19,265 bases of DNA from CAZCFB01 sp964511535 (GCA_964511535.1 CAZEFW010000175.1:1-19265); one strand, 5' to 3'; counted from the first letter of the stretch, positions 1 to 7,283 are shown. A program made the numbers and translations. Notes: a model not told the origin generated them from the letters alone.

Positions 1-121
1 GGGGGGGGGGGGGGGGGGGGGGGGGCCGCCGCCGGCGGGGGGGGGGGCCGGGGGGGGGGCGCCGGCGGGGGCGCCGGCGCCGGCCTCCGCGCCCCCGCCG
101 AGGGCCGGCGCCGAGCAGCCC
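1..121. repeat. G-homopolymer and low-complexity contig edge
   Basis: The window opens with 25 consecutive G, then mixed G/C runs to about position 121 with almost no A or T. In the frame of the downstream glycosylase the stretch has no stop and reads as Gly, then Pro/Ala/Gly-rich residues. It could be a real low-complexity linker. The near-pure G run at the very edge more likely reflects a poor-quality sequence or assembly end, so the frame before about position 62 should not be trusted. Confidence 0.6.
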
Positions 122-850
122 CGGTGGCAGCCGCCGCCCAGGCAGGCCGCCCCGCCGCCGCCAGCCGAGGCGCCAGCCGAGCCGCCCGAAAAGGGCAAGC
201 GCGGCGAGCCGGTGGTCCTGCCCGACAAGGAGCCGCCCGCCATGCTGCCTCCCTCGGAGCTGGAGGGGCTCGACCCGGCAGAGGCCCTGGCGCGGGTGCG
301 CGCCCACCTGGGCGAGTGCAAGCGGTGTCGCCTGGCGCGGGAGCGCCAGCGCATCGTCTTCGGCGTGGGCAACCCCGAGGCGGCGGTGATGTTCATCGGC
401 GAGGCGCCGGGGCGGGAGGAGGACCAGAAGGGCGAGCCGTTTGTGGGCGCCGCGGGCCAGCTCCTGGACCGGATGATCAAGGCCATGGGGTTGAGCCGGG
501 AAGAGGTCTATATCGGGAACATCATCAAGTGCCGCCCGCCCCACAACCGCGACCCCGCGCCCGACGAGATCGGGCAGTGTGAGCCTTTTCTGCGCCAGCA
601 GATCGACGTGATCAAGCCGGCCATCATCGTGGCCCTGGGGGCCCACGCGGCCCGGACGCTGCTTCGCACGGACCAGGGGATCAAGCGGCTGAGGGGGAAG
701 TGGGACGAGTATCACGGCGTGCCCCTGATGCCCACCTTCCACCCTGCCTACCTGCTGCGTAACAAGAGCGGCAAGCGCGGCGCCTGGAGCGACCTGCAGC
801 AGGTGATGAAGCGCATGGACGAGCTGGGGCTGCCACGCCAGCAGAGCTGA
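2..850 (+). CDS. Uracil-DNA glycosylase, family 4 (5' partial)
   Basis: A base-excision repair enzyme that removes uracil from DNA and carries an Fe-S cluster. Counting from the first in-window candidate start (GTG at 212), four Cys fit the family 4 [4Fe-4S] ligands: C36 and C39 (CKRC), C107 (IKCRPP) and C123. The GEAPG motif lies at 63-67 and HPAYLLRN at 177-184; both are family active-site motifs. The reading frame stays open upstream of 212 to the window edge as a Pro/Ala/Gly-rich stretch, so the true start is probably outside the window and the protein likely has a low-complexity N-terminal extension. If not, GTG 212 or ATG 242 starts a normal-length catalytic domain. The TPR lipoprotein gene starts 2 bases after the stop, suggesting co-transcription. 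Family assignment is firm; the N-terminus is not. Confidence 0.93.
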   Translation, partial: GGGGGGGGPPPAGGGAGGGAPAGAPAPASAPPPRAGAEQPRWQPPPRQAAPPPPAEAPAEPPEKGKRGEPVVLPDKEPPAMLPPSELEGLDPAEALARVRAHLGECKRCRLARERQRIVFGVGNPEAAVMFIGEAPGREEDQKGEPFVGAAGQLLDRMIKAMGLSREEVYIGNIIKCRPPHNRDPAPDEIGQCEPFLRQQIDVIKPAIIVALGAHAARTLLRTDQGIKRLRGKWDEYHGVPLMPTFHPAYLLRNKSGKRGAWSDLQQVMKRMDELGLPRQQS

Positions 851-852
851 CC

Positions 853-1986
853 TTGCGCGCCTCCCGCTCCGTGACCTTGGCCGTCGCCGTTGCCGTCGCA
901 GGGGCGGCGGCTTGCGCCCCGGCGCCCGCCCGGCTGCCCACGGACACCGCGGGCCTGAAGCGGCTCGTGGAGGAGGAGCGCGCTGCTGACCCGGCGGCGC
1001 TCCTGCGCCGCTCCTGCGCGCTGTGGCGTCTCGGTCAGCGGGAGCGCGCCGCGCGCGAGGCGCGGCTCTCGCTGGTGATGGCCCCCCGCTGGGCGGCGGC
1101 CCACCTGCGCGTGGCGCTCATGGAGCAGGCGCTGGGCAATGCAGGGGCTGCCACGGTCCTGGCCGAGCGGGCGCAACGCCTGGATCCCGACATGCCGGGG
1201 GCGCGCGCCGCGCTGGCGCGGCTCCTGCTTCAGCGCGCTGATCAGCGGACCGACCCTGTCATCGGCCTGCTGCAGATTCAGGCCGCCGAGGCGGACCTGG
1301 GGCGAGCGGCAGCCCTGGCCCCGGCGCTGAACGGGGAGGCGTGCCGGCTCGGGGCGCGGATCAAGCGGCTGAAGGATCAGCTCGCCGATCCTGTGGCCAG
1401 GGGGCGCCTGATAGCGCGGGGCGGAGACCCCTTTCGCGGCACCGTGGCGTGCCCCGGACCGCCGCGCGGCCTGGGGCTGGATCTCGGGCCGCTGAAGGCG
1501 GCGCCGCGCTGCACCCTGGCCCGTCCCGGCCGCTTCCTCGACCGGGTGCGCCGGCGCTACGCGCTGGTGGGGTGCGCAGGCGCGCAGCTCGCCGTGAGGC
1601 TGGAGCGATGGGGCTGCCTGGACGCGGCCGCCGCCGTGTGGTCGGCGCTGGCAGATGAGGCCCCGGCGGATCCTCGCTGGCCGCTGCAGCAGGCGCGCAT
1701 CCTGTTGGCGCGGGGTTCCCTGGACCGGGCCGCGCCGCTGCTCACCAGCCATGTCTACCTCGCGGCGGATCGCCAGGCGGCCATGCTCACCGCGGCGGAG
1801 GTCCAGCTGCAGGCGGGGGATCGCGCCGGGGCGGGGCGCCGCGCCACCATGGCGCTCGACCTGGCCCGGACCCCGGCGGCCGCGGCCGCAGCGGTGGCCC
1901 TGCTGCGACGGGCAGGGTTCGAGCAGGAGGCGGAGCAGGCGGCCCGCAGGGCCGGGTTCAATGCTCGCCAAACACCTCGGCGGTGA
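853..1986 (+). CDS. TPR-like repeat lipoprotein, function unknown
   Basis: A 377-residue exported protein of unknown function. I chose the TTG at 853 because it supplies Arg2 and Arg5 ahead of a hydrophobic stretch (residues 7-20). The next start, GTG 871, would leave a signal peptide without positive charge. Cys21 follows AAA, a weak but acceptable lipobox, and is followed by a Pro/Ala-rich linker. Residues 30-125 and 240-370 are Ala/Leu/Arg-rich helical pairs with TPR spacing (LWRLGQRERAAREARLSLVM, then an AQRLDP turn). The middle part (about 155-235) has several Cys and no recognised fold. The gene begins 2 bases after the glycosylase stop, and its last 29 bases overlap the end of the convergent AMMECR1 gene. 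The role is probably protein-protein scaffolding in the envelope, an inference from TPRs only. Confidence 0.75.
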   Translation: MRASRSVTLAVAVAVAGAAACAPAPARLPTDTAGLKRLVEEERAADPAALLRRSCALWRLGQRERAAREARLSLVMAPRWAAAHLRVALMEQALGNAGAATVLAERAQRLDPDMPGARAALARLLLQRADQRTDPVIGLLQIQAAEADLGRAAALAPALNGEACRLGARIKRLKDQLADPVARGRLIARGGDPFRGTVACPGPPRGLGLDLGPLKAAPRCTLARPGRFLDRVRRRYALVGCAGAQLAVRLERWGCLDAAAAVWSALADEAPADPRWPLQQARILLARGSLDRAAPLLTSHVYLAADRQAAMLTAAEVQLQAGDRAGAGRRATMALDLARTPAAAAAAVALLRRAGFEQEAEQAARRAGFNARQTPRR

Positions 1987-2500
1987 ACAGCTCGATGAGG
2001 GTGCCCTCCTCGCGCCAGGTGCCTGGCGGCAGCCCGGCCTTGAGGCAGGTATGGTCCAGAAACGTCTCCCGGTCCCACCCGTGGTCGGTGGCGACCTGGG
2101 GCAGCAGCACGCCGCGCCGGTGCCCGCGGGTGATGTAGACGCCGTGGGTGCCCACCTCCACGTCCTCGGCCCGCCCCGCCTGCAGCGGGGAGAGCACTGA
2201 TATCTCCAGGGTCAGCCCCGCGACCTCGGCGGCGGTGACTCCCGGGAAGCGCGGGTCGCGGGTGGCGGCGGCGATGGCCATGCTCTGCACGGTCTCCACC
2301 AGCGGGTCGTCGCTGACGAAGGTGCCGATGCAGCCCCGCAGCCGCTCGCCCTCGTGCAGCGTGACGAAGGCGCCTGCCGGCTGGCGCATCCCCTCGGTGG
2401 GCGCCTCGGCCGGCGGCGTGGTGCCATCGCGCAGGTGGACCAGCAGGGTGCGGCGCGCCAGCTCCAGCAGGGCGCTCTTCTCCTGTTCGCTCAGGGCCAT
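1958..2500 (-). CDS. AMMECR1 domain protein (AmmeMemoRadiSam system protein A)
   Basis: A 180-residue single-domain AMMECR1 protein, near the family's usual length. Family motifs are visible: LRGCIG at 54-59, DPRFPG at 82-87 and EISVLSPL at 99-106, followed by the GVLLPQVATDHGW region. The biochemical role of AMMECR1 is not settled. In many prokaryotes it sits beside Memo-like and radical SAM genes, and neither partner is in this window. The ATG at 2500 was chosen over upstream in-frame codons because the upstream sequence belongs to the Nudix gene and because GAAGAG, overlapping the Nudix stop, is well placed as ribosome binding site. Only 7 bases separate the two genes. It is the last gene of a three-gene minus-strand operon and overlaps the convergent TPR lipoprotein gene by 29 bases. 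Confidence 0.92.
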   Translation of the reverse strand: MALSEQEKSALLELARRTLLVHLRDGTTPPAEAPTEGMRQPAGAFVTLHEGERLRGCIGTFVSDDPLVETVQSMAIAAATRDPRFPGVTAAEVAGLTLEISVLSPLQAGRAEDVEVGTHGVYITRGHRRGVLLPQVATDHGWDRETFLDHTCLKAGLPPGTWREEGTLIELFTAEVFGEH

Positions 2501-2507
2501 GATCTCT

Positions 2508-2933
2508 TCAGCGCAGGGCGGGCGGGCGCTCGCCCGTCTCGCGGTAGTGGAAGTAGTCGGCGAGGATCTGCGGGTGGTCGAACACCAGCGGTGAGGGCAG
2601 GTCCTCCCGGGCGAAGACCCCGGCCTCCCTGGCGTCGTCCGCGGCCACCGGCTGCCCCGTGGCCGTGGCGATGAACACGGTGGACACGGTGTGGCTGCGC
2701 GGATCACGGTCAGGATCGGAGTAGCAGAAGAACTGCTCCACCAGGGTCACCTCCAGGCCGGTCTCCTCCAGCGCCTCGCGGATGGCCGCGGTGGAGACCG
2801 CCTCGCCGTGGTCCACGAAGCCGCCGGGGATGGCCCAGCCGTGGGGCTCGTTGCGGCGACGGATGAGCACGATCCCGTCGGACAGCTCGATGATGATGTC
2901 CACCACGGGGGTCGGGTTGCGGTAGGCGGCCAT
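2508..2933 (-). CDS. Nudix hydrolase, ADP-ribose pyrophosphatase-like
   Basis: A 141-residue cytoplasmic Nudix pyrophosphohydrolase, which cleaves a nucleoside diphosphate linked to another group using a divalent metal. The complete Nudix box spans residues 38-60, with G38, E44 and the REALEETGL core at 52-60, so all catalytic positions are intact. The flanking sequence, an RNPTPVVDIIIE start and a YSDPDRDPRSHTVS segment after the box, is typical of small ADP-ribose/NADH-type Nudix proteins. The substrate is inferred and cannot be fixed from sequence. The gene starts 4 bases after the end of the 412-residue gene and ends 7 bases before AMMECR1, so the three are almost certainly one transcript. 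Confidence 0.92.
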   Translation of the reverse strand: MAAYRNPTPVVDIIIELSDGIVLIRRRNEPHGWAIPGGFVDHGEAVSTAAIREALEETGLEVTLVEQFFCYSDPDRDPRSHTVSTVFIATATGQPVAADDAREAGVFAREDLPSPLVFDHPQILADYFHYRETGERPPALR

Positions 2934-2937
2934 GGCC

Positions 2938-4176
2938 TCACTCGTCCTTGCCCGCGCCGCCGGGCAGGATGATGCCGCCCTCGCTGACGTTCTCCTGCGC
3001 CCCTGCCGGCGCGGCCTCGGGCGGCTCCTCGCCGGCCTCCGGCGCGGGCGCCTCGTCCATGGAAGCCAGCAGGGCGTCCATGTTCAGCAGCCGCTCCAGG
3101 AAGCCGCGCACCAGCGGGTGCACCACCGCCCGCTCCGGGCTGAGGCTGAACACGTCAGCCGCCGCGCGAAACAGCGATCCGCGCTCCTCGTCGCCCTTGC
3201 AGAAGAGCAGGTGCGCCGTGTCGAGCATCACCCGCCGGCCGGCGGCGAGGCCCTGCTCGTCGAACAGCTCCTCGATGGCGCTGTCCACCACGGCCATGAT
3301 GCGCGACCTGCGCTGGCCCTCGTCGAGCACGAGCCTGCTGGTGGACACCTCCTGCAGGCGCATCACCATGCGCTGCATGAAGGCCTGATCCGGCACCCAG
3401 CTGCGCAGCTCCTCGCCTTCATACAGGGCGGTCAGCTGCTCGTGGTCGGCCTCGGGGTGCGGGGCCTTCCCCTCGGCGGGGTGACCGCCTCCCGGCGCGC
3501 CGCCCGCCATGGTGGTCATGGCGGCGTACCCCGAGGGCAGGGTGTGGCCGGTGGCGCGGCAGCGGTCCGCCGCGTCGGCGATGAGCCAGTACGCCTCGGC
3601 CCGGGGGACCTGGACCAGCTCCACCACCTCCCGGAAGCGTGAGAGCAGCGCCCGCAGCTCCTTGCGGGTCATCGACTTGAGCAGCTCCAGGTCCGCCAGG
3701 CCCACGCGGGCCGAGATGCGACCCCAGTAGACGTTGACCGAGCCGCCCACTGCGTCGTCGATCATGAACACGTGGCGCCGCCAGTCCGGCTCGTACAGGG
3801 TGGCCATGGAGGAGGGCAGGTTGGACCGCCCGGTCTCTGCCCCGCTGCCGCGCTGTCTCGGCCCGGCGCCCGGCACCTCCACCTTCACCTTGCGCGAGCG
3901 CAGCTGGTGCAGGGCGGTACGCGCCGCCTTGGCAGCGGCCTTGTGCTTCACCTGGGCCAGCGCCGCCAGGCGGTCATTGTCATTGCGGGCCACCAGCTCG
4001 TCCACGAGGCCCACCAGGACCTCCTGATCCATGGACGCTGGAGGCGCTGCGTCCTCTCCGTTGAGGAACGCCCGGGCCCAGGACAGGTCCTCGGGCCACG
4101 CGCTACCGTCGGCGTCGCTGGTGAGCACCCGCCTTATCTCTTCGATGACATGCCCCGGAGGGCGCTTCTTTGACAT
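2938..4176 (-). CDS. Uncharacterised 412-residue cytoplasmic protein
   Basis: I do not recognise a named family. The protein has no signal peptide or membrane helix. Residues 50-105 form a Lys/Arg-rich helical segment (KHKAAAKAARTALHQLRSR). Residues 106-122 are Gly/Arg/Ser-rich. A mixed alpha/beta part around 124-165 (TLYEPDWRRHVFMIDD, SVNVYWGR) is followed by helices to about 340. The tail from about 370 is acidic and Pro/Ala/Glu-rich. The layout of a basic helical N-terminus, a beta-rich middle and a YWLIADAADR segment recalls uncharacterised proteins I associate with deltaproteobacterial genomes; that is memory-based and unverified. It is first in the operon with Nudix and AMMECR1 (gaps 4 and 7 bases). 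No Shine-Dalgarno precedes the ATG. A TTGACA box lies 17 bases from a weak -10 box that ends 6 bases before the ATG, so the mRNA may be leaderless. Confidence 0.75.
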   Translation of the reverse strand: MSKKRPPGHVIEEIRRVLTSDADGSAWPEDLSWARAFLNGEDAAPPASMDQEVLVGLVDELVARNDNDRLAALAQVKHKAAAKAARTALHQLRSRKVKVEVPGAGPRQRGSGAETGRSNLPSSMATLYEPDWRRHVFMIDDAVGGSVNVYWGRISARVGLADLELLKSMTRKELRALLSRFREVVELVQVPRAEAYWLIADAADRCRATGHTLPSGYAAMTTMAGGAPGGGHPAEGKAPHPEADHEQLTALYEGEELRSWVPDQAFMQRMVMRLQEVSTSRLVLDEGQRRSRIMAVVDSAIEELFDEQGLAAGRRVMLDTAHLLFCKGDEERGSLFRAAADVFSLSPERAVVHPLVRGFLERLLNMDALLASMDEAPAPEAGEEPPEAAPAGAQENVSEGGIILPGGAGKDE

Positions 4177-4182
4177 GGGCCA

Positions 4183-4211
4183 AGTCTCGGCGTGGGGGGG
4201 CCGAGTGTCAA
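4183..4211 (-). promoter_or_regulatory. Candidate sigma-70 promoter for the 412-residue/Nudix/AMMECR1 operon
   Basis: On the minus strand a perfect -35 box TTGACA (4211-4206) is followed after 17 bases by GAGACT (4188-4183, 3 of 6 matches to TATAAT), which ends 6 bases before the ATG at 4176. A 5-bp inverted repeat (CTCGG at 4186-4190, CCGAG at 4201-4205) lies mostly in the spacer. The strong -35 and exact spacing support it; the poor -10 weakens it. Confidence 0.4.
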
Positions 4212-4251
4212 CGACTTGCCCGACGCCCCGGGCGCGGATAGATTGCCGGGC

Positions 4252-6408
4252 ATGATCATCAGCCTGAAAAACGGTGCGCTGGCGGGCCTCCTGGCCGGGC
4301 TCGCGCTCTCGGTAGTGGACGGCTTGCTGGCGGGCAGCCGCGCCTCTGCCACGGGTTTGAGCCTGCTGACCCTGTCCGCGGCGCTCTACCTGCCTGTTGG
4401 CCTGCTGTGCGGGCTCATGGCTGGGGCGGTGTTCGGCGGCGTGCGGGCGGCGCTGCCCGCGAAGTGGCCGGCGTCGCTACGCGTCCACCTGATGGAGCAC
4501 CCGGACACCGACCGCACCGTGGCCGGCGGCCTGATGGCCCTGGCAGCGCTGGTGCTGCTGGAGACCGCCCTGGTCTACCTGTTCGCCCATGGCCCGGCGG
4601 CCGGCATGTCCAACCCGCGCCTGGCCGCGCTCTCCACCGGCCTGGTGGCCGGCGTGGGCCTCGTCGGGTGTGTGTTCGCCTTCTTCCCGTTGCTGCACCT
4701 GGGCCGAGCCGTGGCTCGCGTGATGCCGACCCTCGGCGTCTCCCGCGCGGGCGTGGTGCTGCTGGCCGAGGTGCTCGGCGTGGCAGGCGCGGGCATGCTC
4801 GTGCTCGGCTCCCTGGACTGGCGCGTGATCCGGTTCGGGCCGCTGGCGATGCCGGCGCTGCTGCTGGCGCTCTCGGTTGTGGGCTGCCTGCTGCTGGAGC
4901 GCCGCCACGCTCGCGGCGGCGGCGCGTCCGCCCTGGTTGGGCTGCTGGTGATGGTGGCCGTGGGCGCTGGCGCGGGGCTGGCCGCGCCCCTGCCAGGCGG
5001 CGACGAGGGGGCCGTGGCCGCGGCCCAGGAGGGCGCGCTGCTGCCCACGCTGGTGAGCCTGGGGCGCAAGCTGACCGACGGCGACGGCGACGGCTTCGCC
5101 GGCCAGTTCTCCGGGGGCGACTGCGACGACAGCGACCCGAAGGTCAACCCTGGCGCGCGAGACATCCCGGGCAACGGCGTGGACGAAAACTGCGCCGGCG
5201 GCGACGCCAAAAAGCCCGCGCCCGTGGTGGCCACGCCCACCCCGGCGGCGACCCGGCCCGCCGCGGCCGCGTTCAAGGGCAACGTGCTGCTGGTCTGCAT
5301 CGACACCCTGCGGGCGGACAAGCTCGGCGCCATGGGCCACCCCGGCGGCCTGACCCCGGTGATGGACCGGCTGGCCGCGGGCGGCGCGCTGTTCGCCAGG
5401 GCCTACGCCCAGGGCCCCAACACGCCCCAGTCGTTCCCCTCGGTCTTCACCTCCCTCTACAACGGCCGGATCCCGTTCAAGAAGCGCTTCACCGGCTACC
5501 CCAAGCTCAAGCCAGAGGCGGTGACCTTCTTCGAGCTGCTCAGCGACGCGGGGATCGAGACCGCCGCGGTCACCTCACACTTCTACTTCCGGGAGCGGCG
5601 GGGCATCGCCCAGGGGGTGGCGGGATGGGACAACCGCGATGCGACCAACATCAAGGGCAGCAACAAGGACATCGCCTCGCCGCGCACCGTGCCCAGGGCG
5701 CTCGAGAAGATCAAGGCGTACGCCGAGGCGAAGCAGCGGTTCGCCATGTTCGTGCACCTGTTCGAGCCCCACTCCACCTACGTCAAACACAAGGGCTACA
5801 AGTACACCAAGCGCGGCTCCGCCGGCCTCCAGGAGAAGTACGACATCGAGATCAAGGTTGTGGACCTGTGGCTCGGCAAGCTGCTCGACGGGCTGCGCTC
5901 TCTAGGGCTGGAAAAGGAGACCGCGGTGATCCTCTTTTCAGACCACGGCGAGGCCTTCGGCGAGCACCGGTTCTACTTCCACGGCCAGGCGCTGTACGAC
6001 GAGGTGCTGCACGTGCCCCTCATCGTGAAGGTGCCCGGCGTCAAGCCGCGCAAGGTGGATCGCCGGGTGGCGCTCATCGACATCGCCCCCACCATCCTGG
6101 AGCTGATGGGGCAGACGCCGCCGGCGCACTTCCAGGGCCGGTCCCTGCTGCCCCTGGCCCGGGGCGAGGCGCCCGCCGGCGCCCGCGACATCGGCGCCGA
6201 GCTGTCCCCTTACCCGGCGTGGCCCAAGGGACAGCGCGCCCTCATCGGTGAGAAGTACAAGGTCATCCACCGCGTGACACAGAACCGCTACGAGGTATAC
6301 GACCTGGCCGCTGACCCGCGCGAAAAGAAGAACCTGGCCATGTCCAACCCGGCGCTGCTCAAGAAGATGAAGAAGCGCCTGGCGGCGTTCGTGGAGGGGA
6401 ACTTCTAG
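4252..6408 (+). CDS. Membrane-anchored sulfatase-fold hydrolase/transferase with MopE-like motif
   Basis: A 718-residue inner-membrane enzyme of the alkaline phosphatase/sulfatase superfamily. About seven hydrophobic segments lie at roughly 8-28, 38-62, 91-112, 127-150, 166-188, 195-215 and 226-246. A MopE-type Asp-rich motif follows at 275-318 (DGDGDGF, DCDDSDP, PGNGVDENC), then a Pro/Ala/Thr linker and the catalytic domain from 344. Metal-site residues are visible: D351 in CIDTLRAD and D564-H565 in FSDHGEAFGEH. At the position of the sulfatase CxPSR motif the sequence is S394-F-P-S-V, with T391 nearby. It therefore lacks the Cys normally converted to formylglycine and may be a phosphoesterase or phosphoglycerol-type transferase rather than a sulfatase. 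I start at ATG 4252; an earlier in-frame GTG at 4192 would add 20 non-hydrophobic residues. It is monocistronic and convergent with the GNAT gene. Confidence 0.85.
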   Translation: MIISLKNGALAGLLAGLALSVVDGLLAGSRASATGLSLLTLSAALYLPVGLLCGLMAGAVFGGVRAALPAKWPASLRVHLMEHPDTDRTVAGGLMALAALVLLETALVYLFAHGPAAGMSNPRLAALSTGLVAGVGLVGCVFAFFPLLHLGRAVARVMPTLGVSRAGVVLLAEVLGVAGAGMLVLGSLDWRVIRFGPLAMPALLLALSVVGCLLLERRHARGGGASALVGLLVMVAVGAGAGLAAPLPGGDEGAVAAAQEGALLPTLVSLGRKLTDGDGDGFAGQFSGGDCDDSDPKVNPGARDIPGNGVDENCAGGDAKKPAPVVATPTPAATRPAAAAFKGNVLLVCIDTLRADKLGAMGHPGGLTPVMDRLAAGGALFARAYAQGPNTPQSFPSVFTSLYNGRIPFKKRFTGYPKLKPEAVTFFELLSDAGIETAAVTSHFYFRERRGIAQGVAGWDNRDATNIKGSNKDIASPRTVPRALEKIKAYAEAKQRFAMFVHLFEPHSTYVKHKGYKYTKRGSAGLQEKYDIEIKVVDLWLGKLLDGLRSLGLEKETAVILFSDHGEAFGEHRFYFHGQALYDEVLHVPLIVKVPGVKPRKVDRRVALIDIAPTILELMGQTPPAHFQGRSLLPLARGEAPAGARDIGAELSPYPAWPKGQRALIGEKYKVIHRVTQNRYEVYDLAADPREKKNLAMSNPALLKKMKKRLAAFVEGNF

Positions 6409-6441
6409 GTTAACTCCCGTCGCCAGGCTTGCTCCTGAAAC

Positions 6442-6505
6442 CACAGGCCTTGTCGCTCGTCGGTCACTTGCCTCCAGCAAGCTCCCTCCTCCCTCCGTGC
6501 CTGTG
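6442..6505. repeat. Nested inverted repeats in the convergent intergenic region
   Basis: CACAGGC (6442-6448) pairs with GCCTGTG (6499-6505). Inside the loop, CTTGC (6467-6471) pairs with GCAAG (6477-6481) around a 5-base loop. This is the only structure I see in the 143-base gap between the convergent sulfatase-fold and GNAT genes. The plus strand is strikingly pyrimidine- and C-rich (CTCCCTCCTCCCTCC at 6482-6496), and there is no U tract. Rho-dependent termination of the plus-strand gene is more plausible than an intrinsic terminator. Confidence 0.35.
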
Positions 6506-6551
6506 ATTCCAGTTGCTTCGCCTGGCTCGGTCCCTTTACCTGATCGGTGCT

Positions 6552-7145
6552 CTAATAAGCGTCGCGGACGAAGTCCTCGTTCAGGTCCTCCATCTTGGCC
6601 CACAGGTCCGAGACGTTGTGGGTCATGATCAGGATGTCGTGCAGATTGCCGCTGGCGTCCTTGGCGTGGTCTTTCAGCCGCGCCTCCTCGGTGAAGCCGA
6701 GGTGCGAAAAGGCCCGGAGCGCGCCCACCTGGCTGTCGAGGATCTGGGCCTCCAGCTTGGCCAGCTCCCGCAGGCTGGCCTGGTCCACCAGCTCGTGGAT
6801 CAGGGCCATGGCCAGCTTGTTGCGGCGGTACTCCGGAGAGACCACCACCCGGATCTCGCCCAGGTGCCGGCGCCAGCCGCGGGGCTGCATGTGCAGGGTG
6901 GCGTCTCCCACGATCTTGCCCGCATGGAGCGCCACCACCGCCCAGGTGAGGTCTGGATCATGGTTGGCCACGAAACGCGTGACCACCGCGGGATCGCGCA
7001 CGTCGTCTCTGAGGAAGTCCGTGGATTCGGCAGGCAGATCGGCGAAGAACTCGATGAGCGCCCCCACGTCCCCGGCCTTCAACGGCCTCAACTCCACGTG
7101 ACGGTCATCTCTCAGCTGTATGCTCTTGGGGTATTGACTCTCCAT
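6552..7145 (-). CDS. GNAT family N-acetyltransferase
   Basis: A 197-residue cytoplasmic acyl-CoA-dependent N-acetyltransferase. The N-terminal strand-helix is RHVELRPLKAGDVGALIEFF (16-35). Motif A is GEIRVVVSPEYRRNKLAMAL (96-115), and motif B is ALRAFSHLGFTEEARLKDH (142-160). The pyrophosphate-binding loop, usually R/Q-x-x-G-x-G/A, reads R-R-N-K-L-A, so the first Gly is replaced by Lys. It aligns with ribosomal-protein-type or small-molecule acetyltransferases, and the acceptor cannot be named. The ATG is preceded by AAGGAG with a 5-base gap. The gene lies 163 bases downstream of the giant TPR gene on the same strand but has its own candidate promoter and a palindrome in its leader, so it is probably regulated separately. 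Confidence 0.88.
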   Translation of the reverse strand: MESQYPKSIQLRDDRHVELRPLKAGDVGALIEFFADLPAESTDFLRDDVRDPAVVTRFVANHDPDLTWAVVALHAGKIVGDATLHMQPRGWRRHLGEIRVVVSPEYRRNKLAMALIHELVDQASLRELAKLEAQILDSQVGALRAFSHLGFTEEARLKDHAKDASGNLHDILIMTHNVSDLWAKMEDLNEDFVRDAY

Positions 7146-7255
7146 CCTGTCTCCTTGGCTGGCTTACCACGCCCTGTCAGGCCCGGCAGACATGGCCCCT
7201 GTCTCGGCCCCCCCCGGCGAGAAATATTCTTGCACTTCAGGTGCTGGTTTTTGTG

Positions 7256-7273
7256 ATCGGGACATGTCCCGAT
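7256..7273. promoter_or_regulatory. 18-bp perfect palindrome in the GNAT gene leader
   Basis: ATCGGGACATGTCCCGAT is a perfect 18-bp palindrome. It starts a few bases downstream of the transcription start predicted from the minus-strand promoter at 7312-7284, about 110 bases before the GNAT start codon. As DNA it is a classic operator for a dimeric repressor. As RNA it would form a 7-bp stem with a CAUG loop. On the minus strand it is followed by an A run (CACAAAAACC), not by U, so it is not an intrinsic terminator for the TPR gene. Confidence 0.55.
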
Positions 7274-7283
7274 GCAGTTCAAT

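Noticed and set aside
2932..3642. Plus-strand frame opposite the 412-residue gene
   Set aside because: Composition is His/Gly/Val/Leu-rich without pattern; the minus-strand gene fits the operon spacing with Nudix and AMMECR1.
4192..4251. Upstream GTG start for the sulfatase-fold protein
   Set aside because: It adds 20 residues with no membrane or signal character and lacks a ribosome site; ATG 4252 begins directly with the first hydrophobic helix. It remains possible.
4407..6251. 614-codon plus-strand frame overlapping the sulfatase-fold gene
   Set aside because: Arg/Gly/Ala-rich product without motifs; the other frame carries helices, metal ligands and a complete sulfatase fold.
7256..7273. 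Palindrome as an intrinsic terminator of the TPR gene
   Set aside because: On the minus strand the hairpin is followed by A residues rather than U. Its core also resembles a p53 half-site, which is irrelevant in bacteria.
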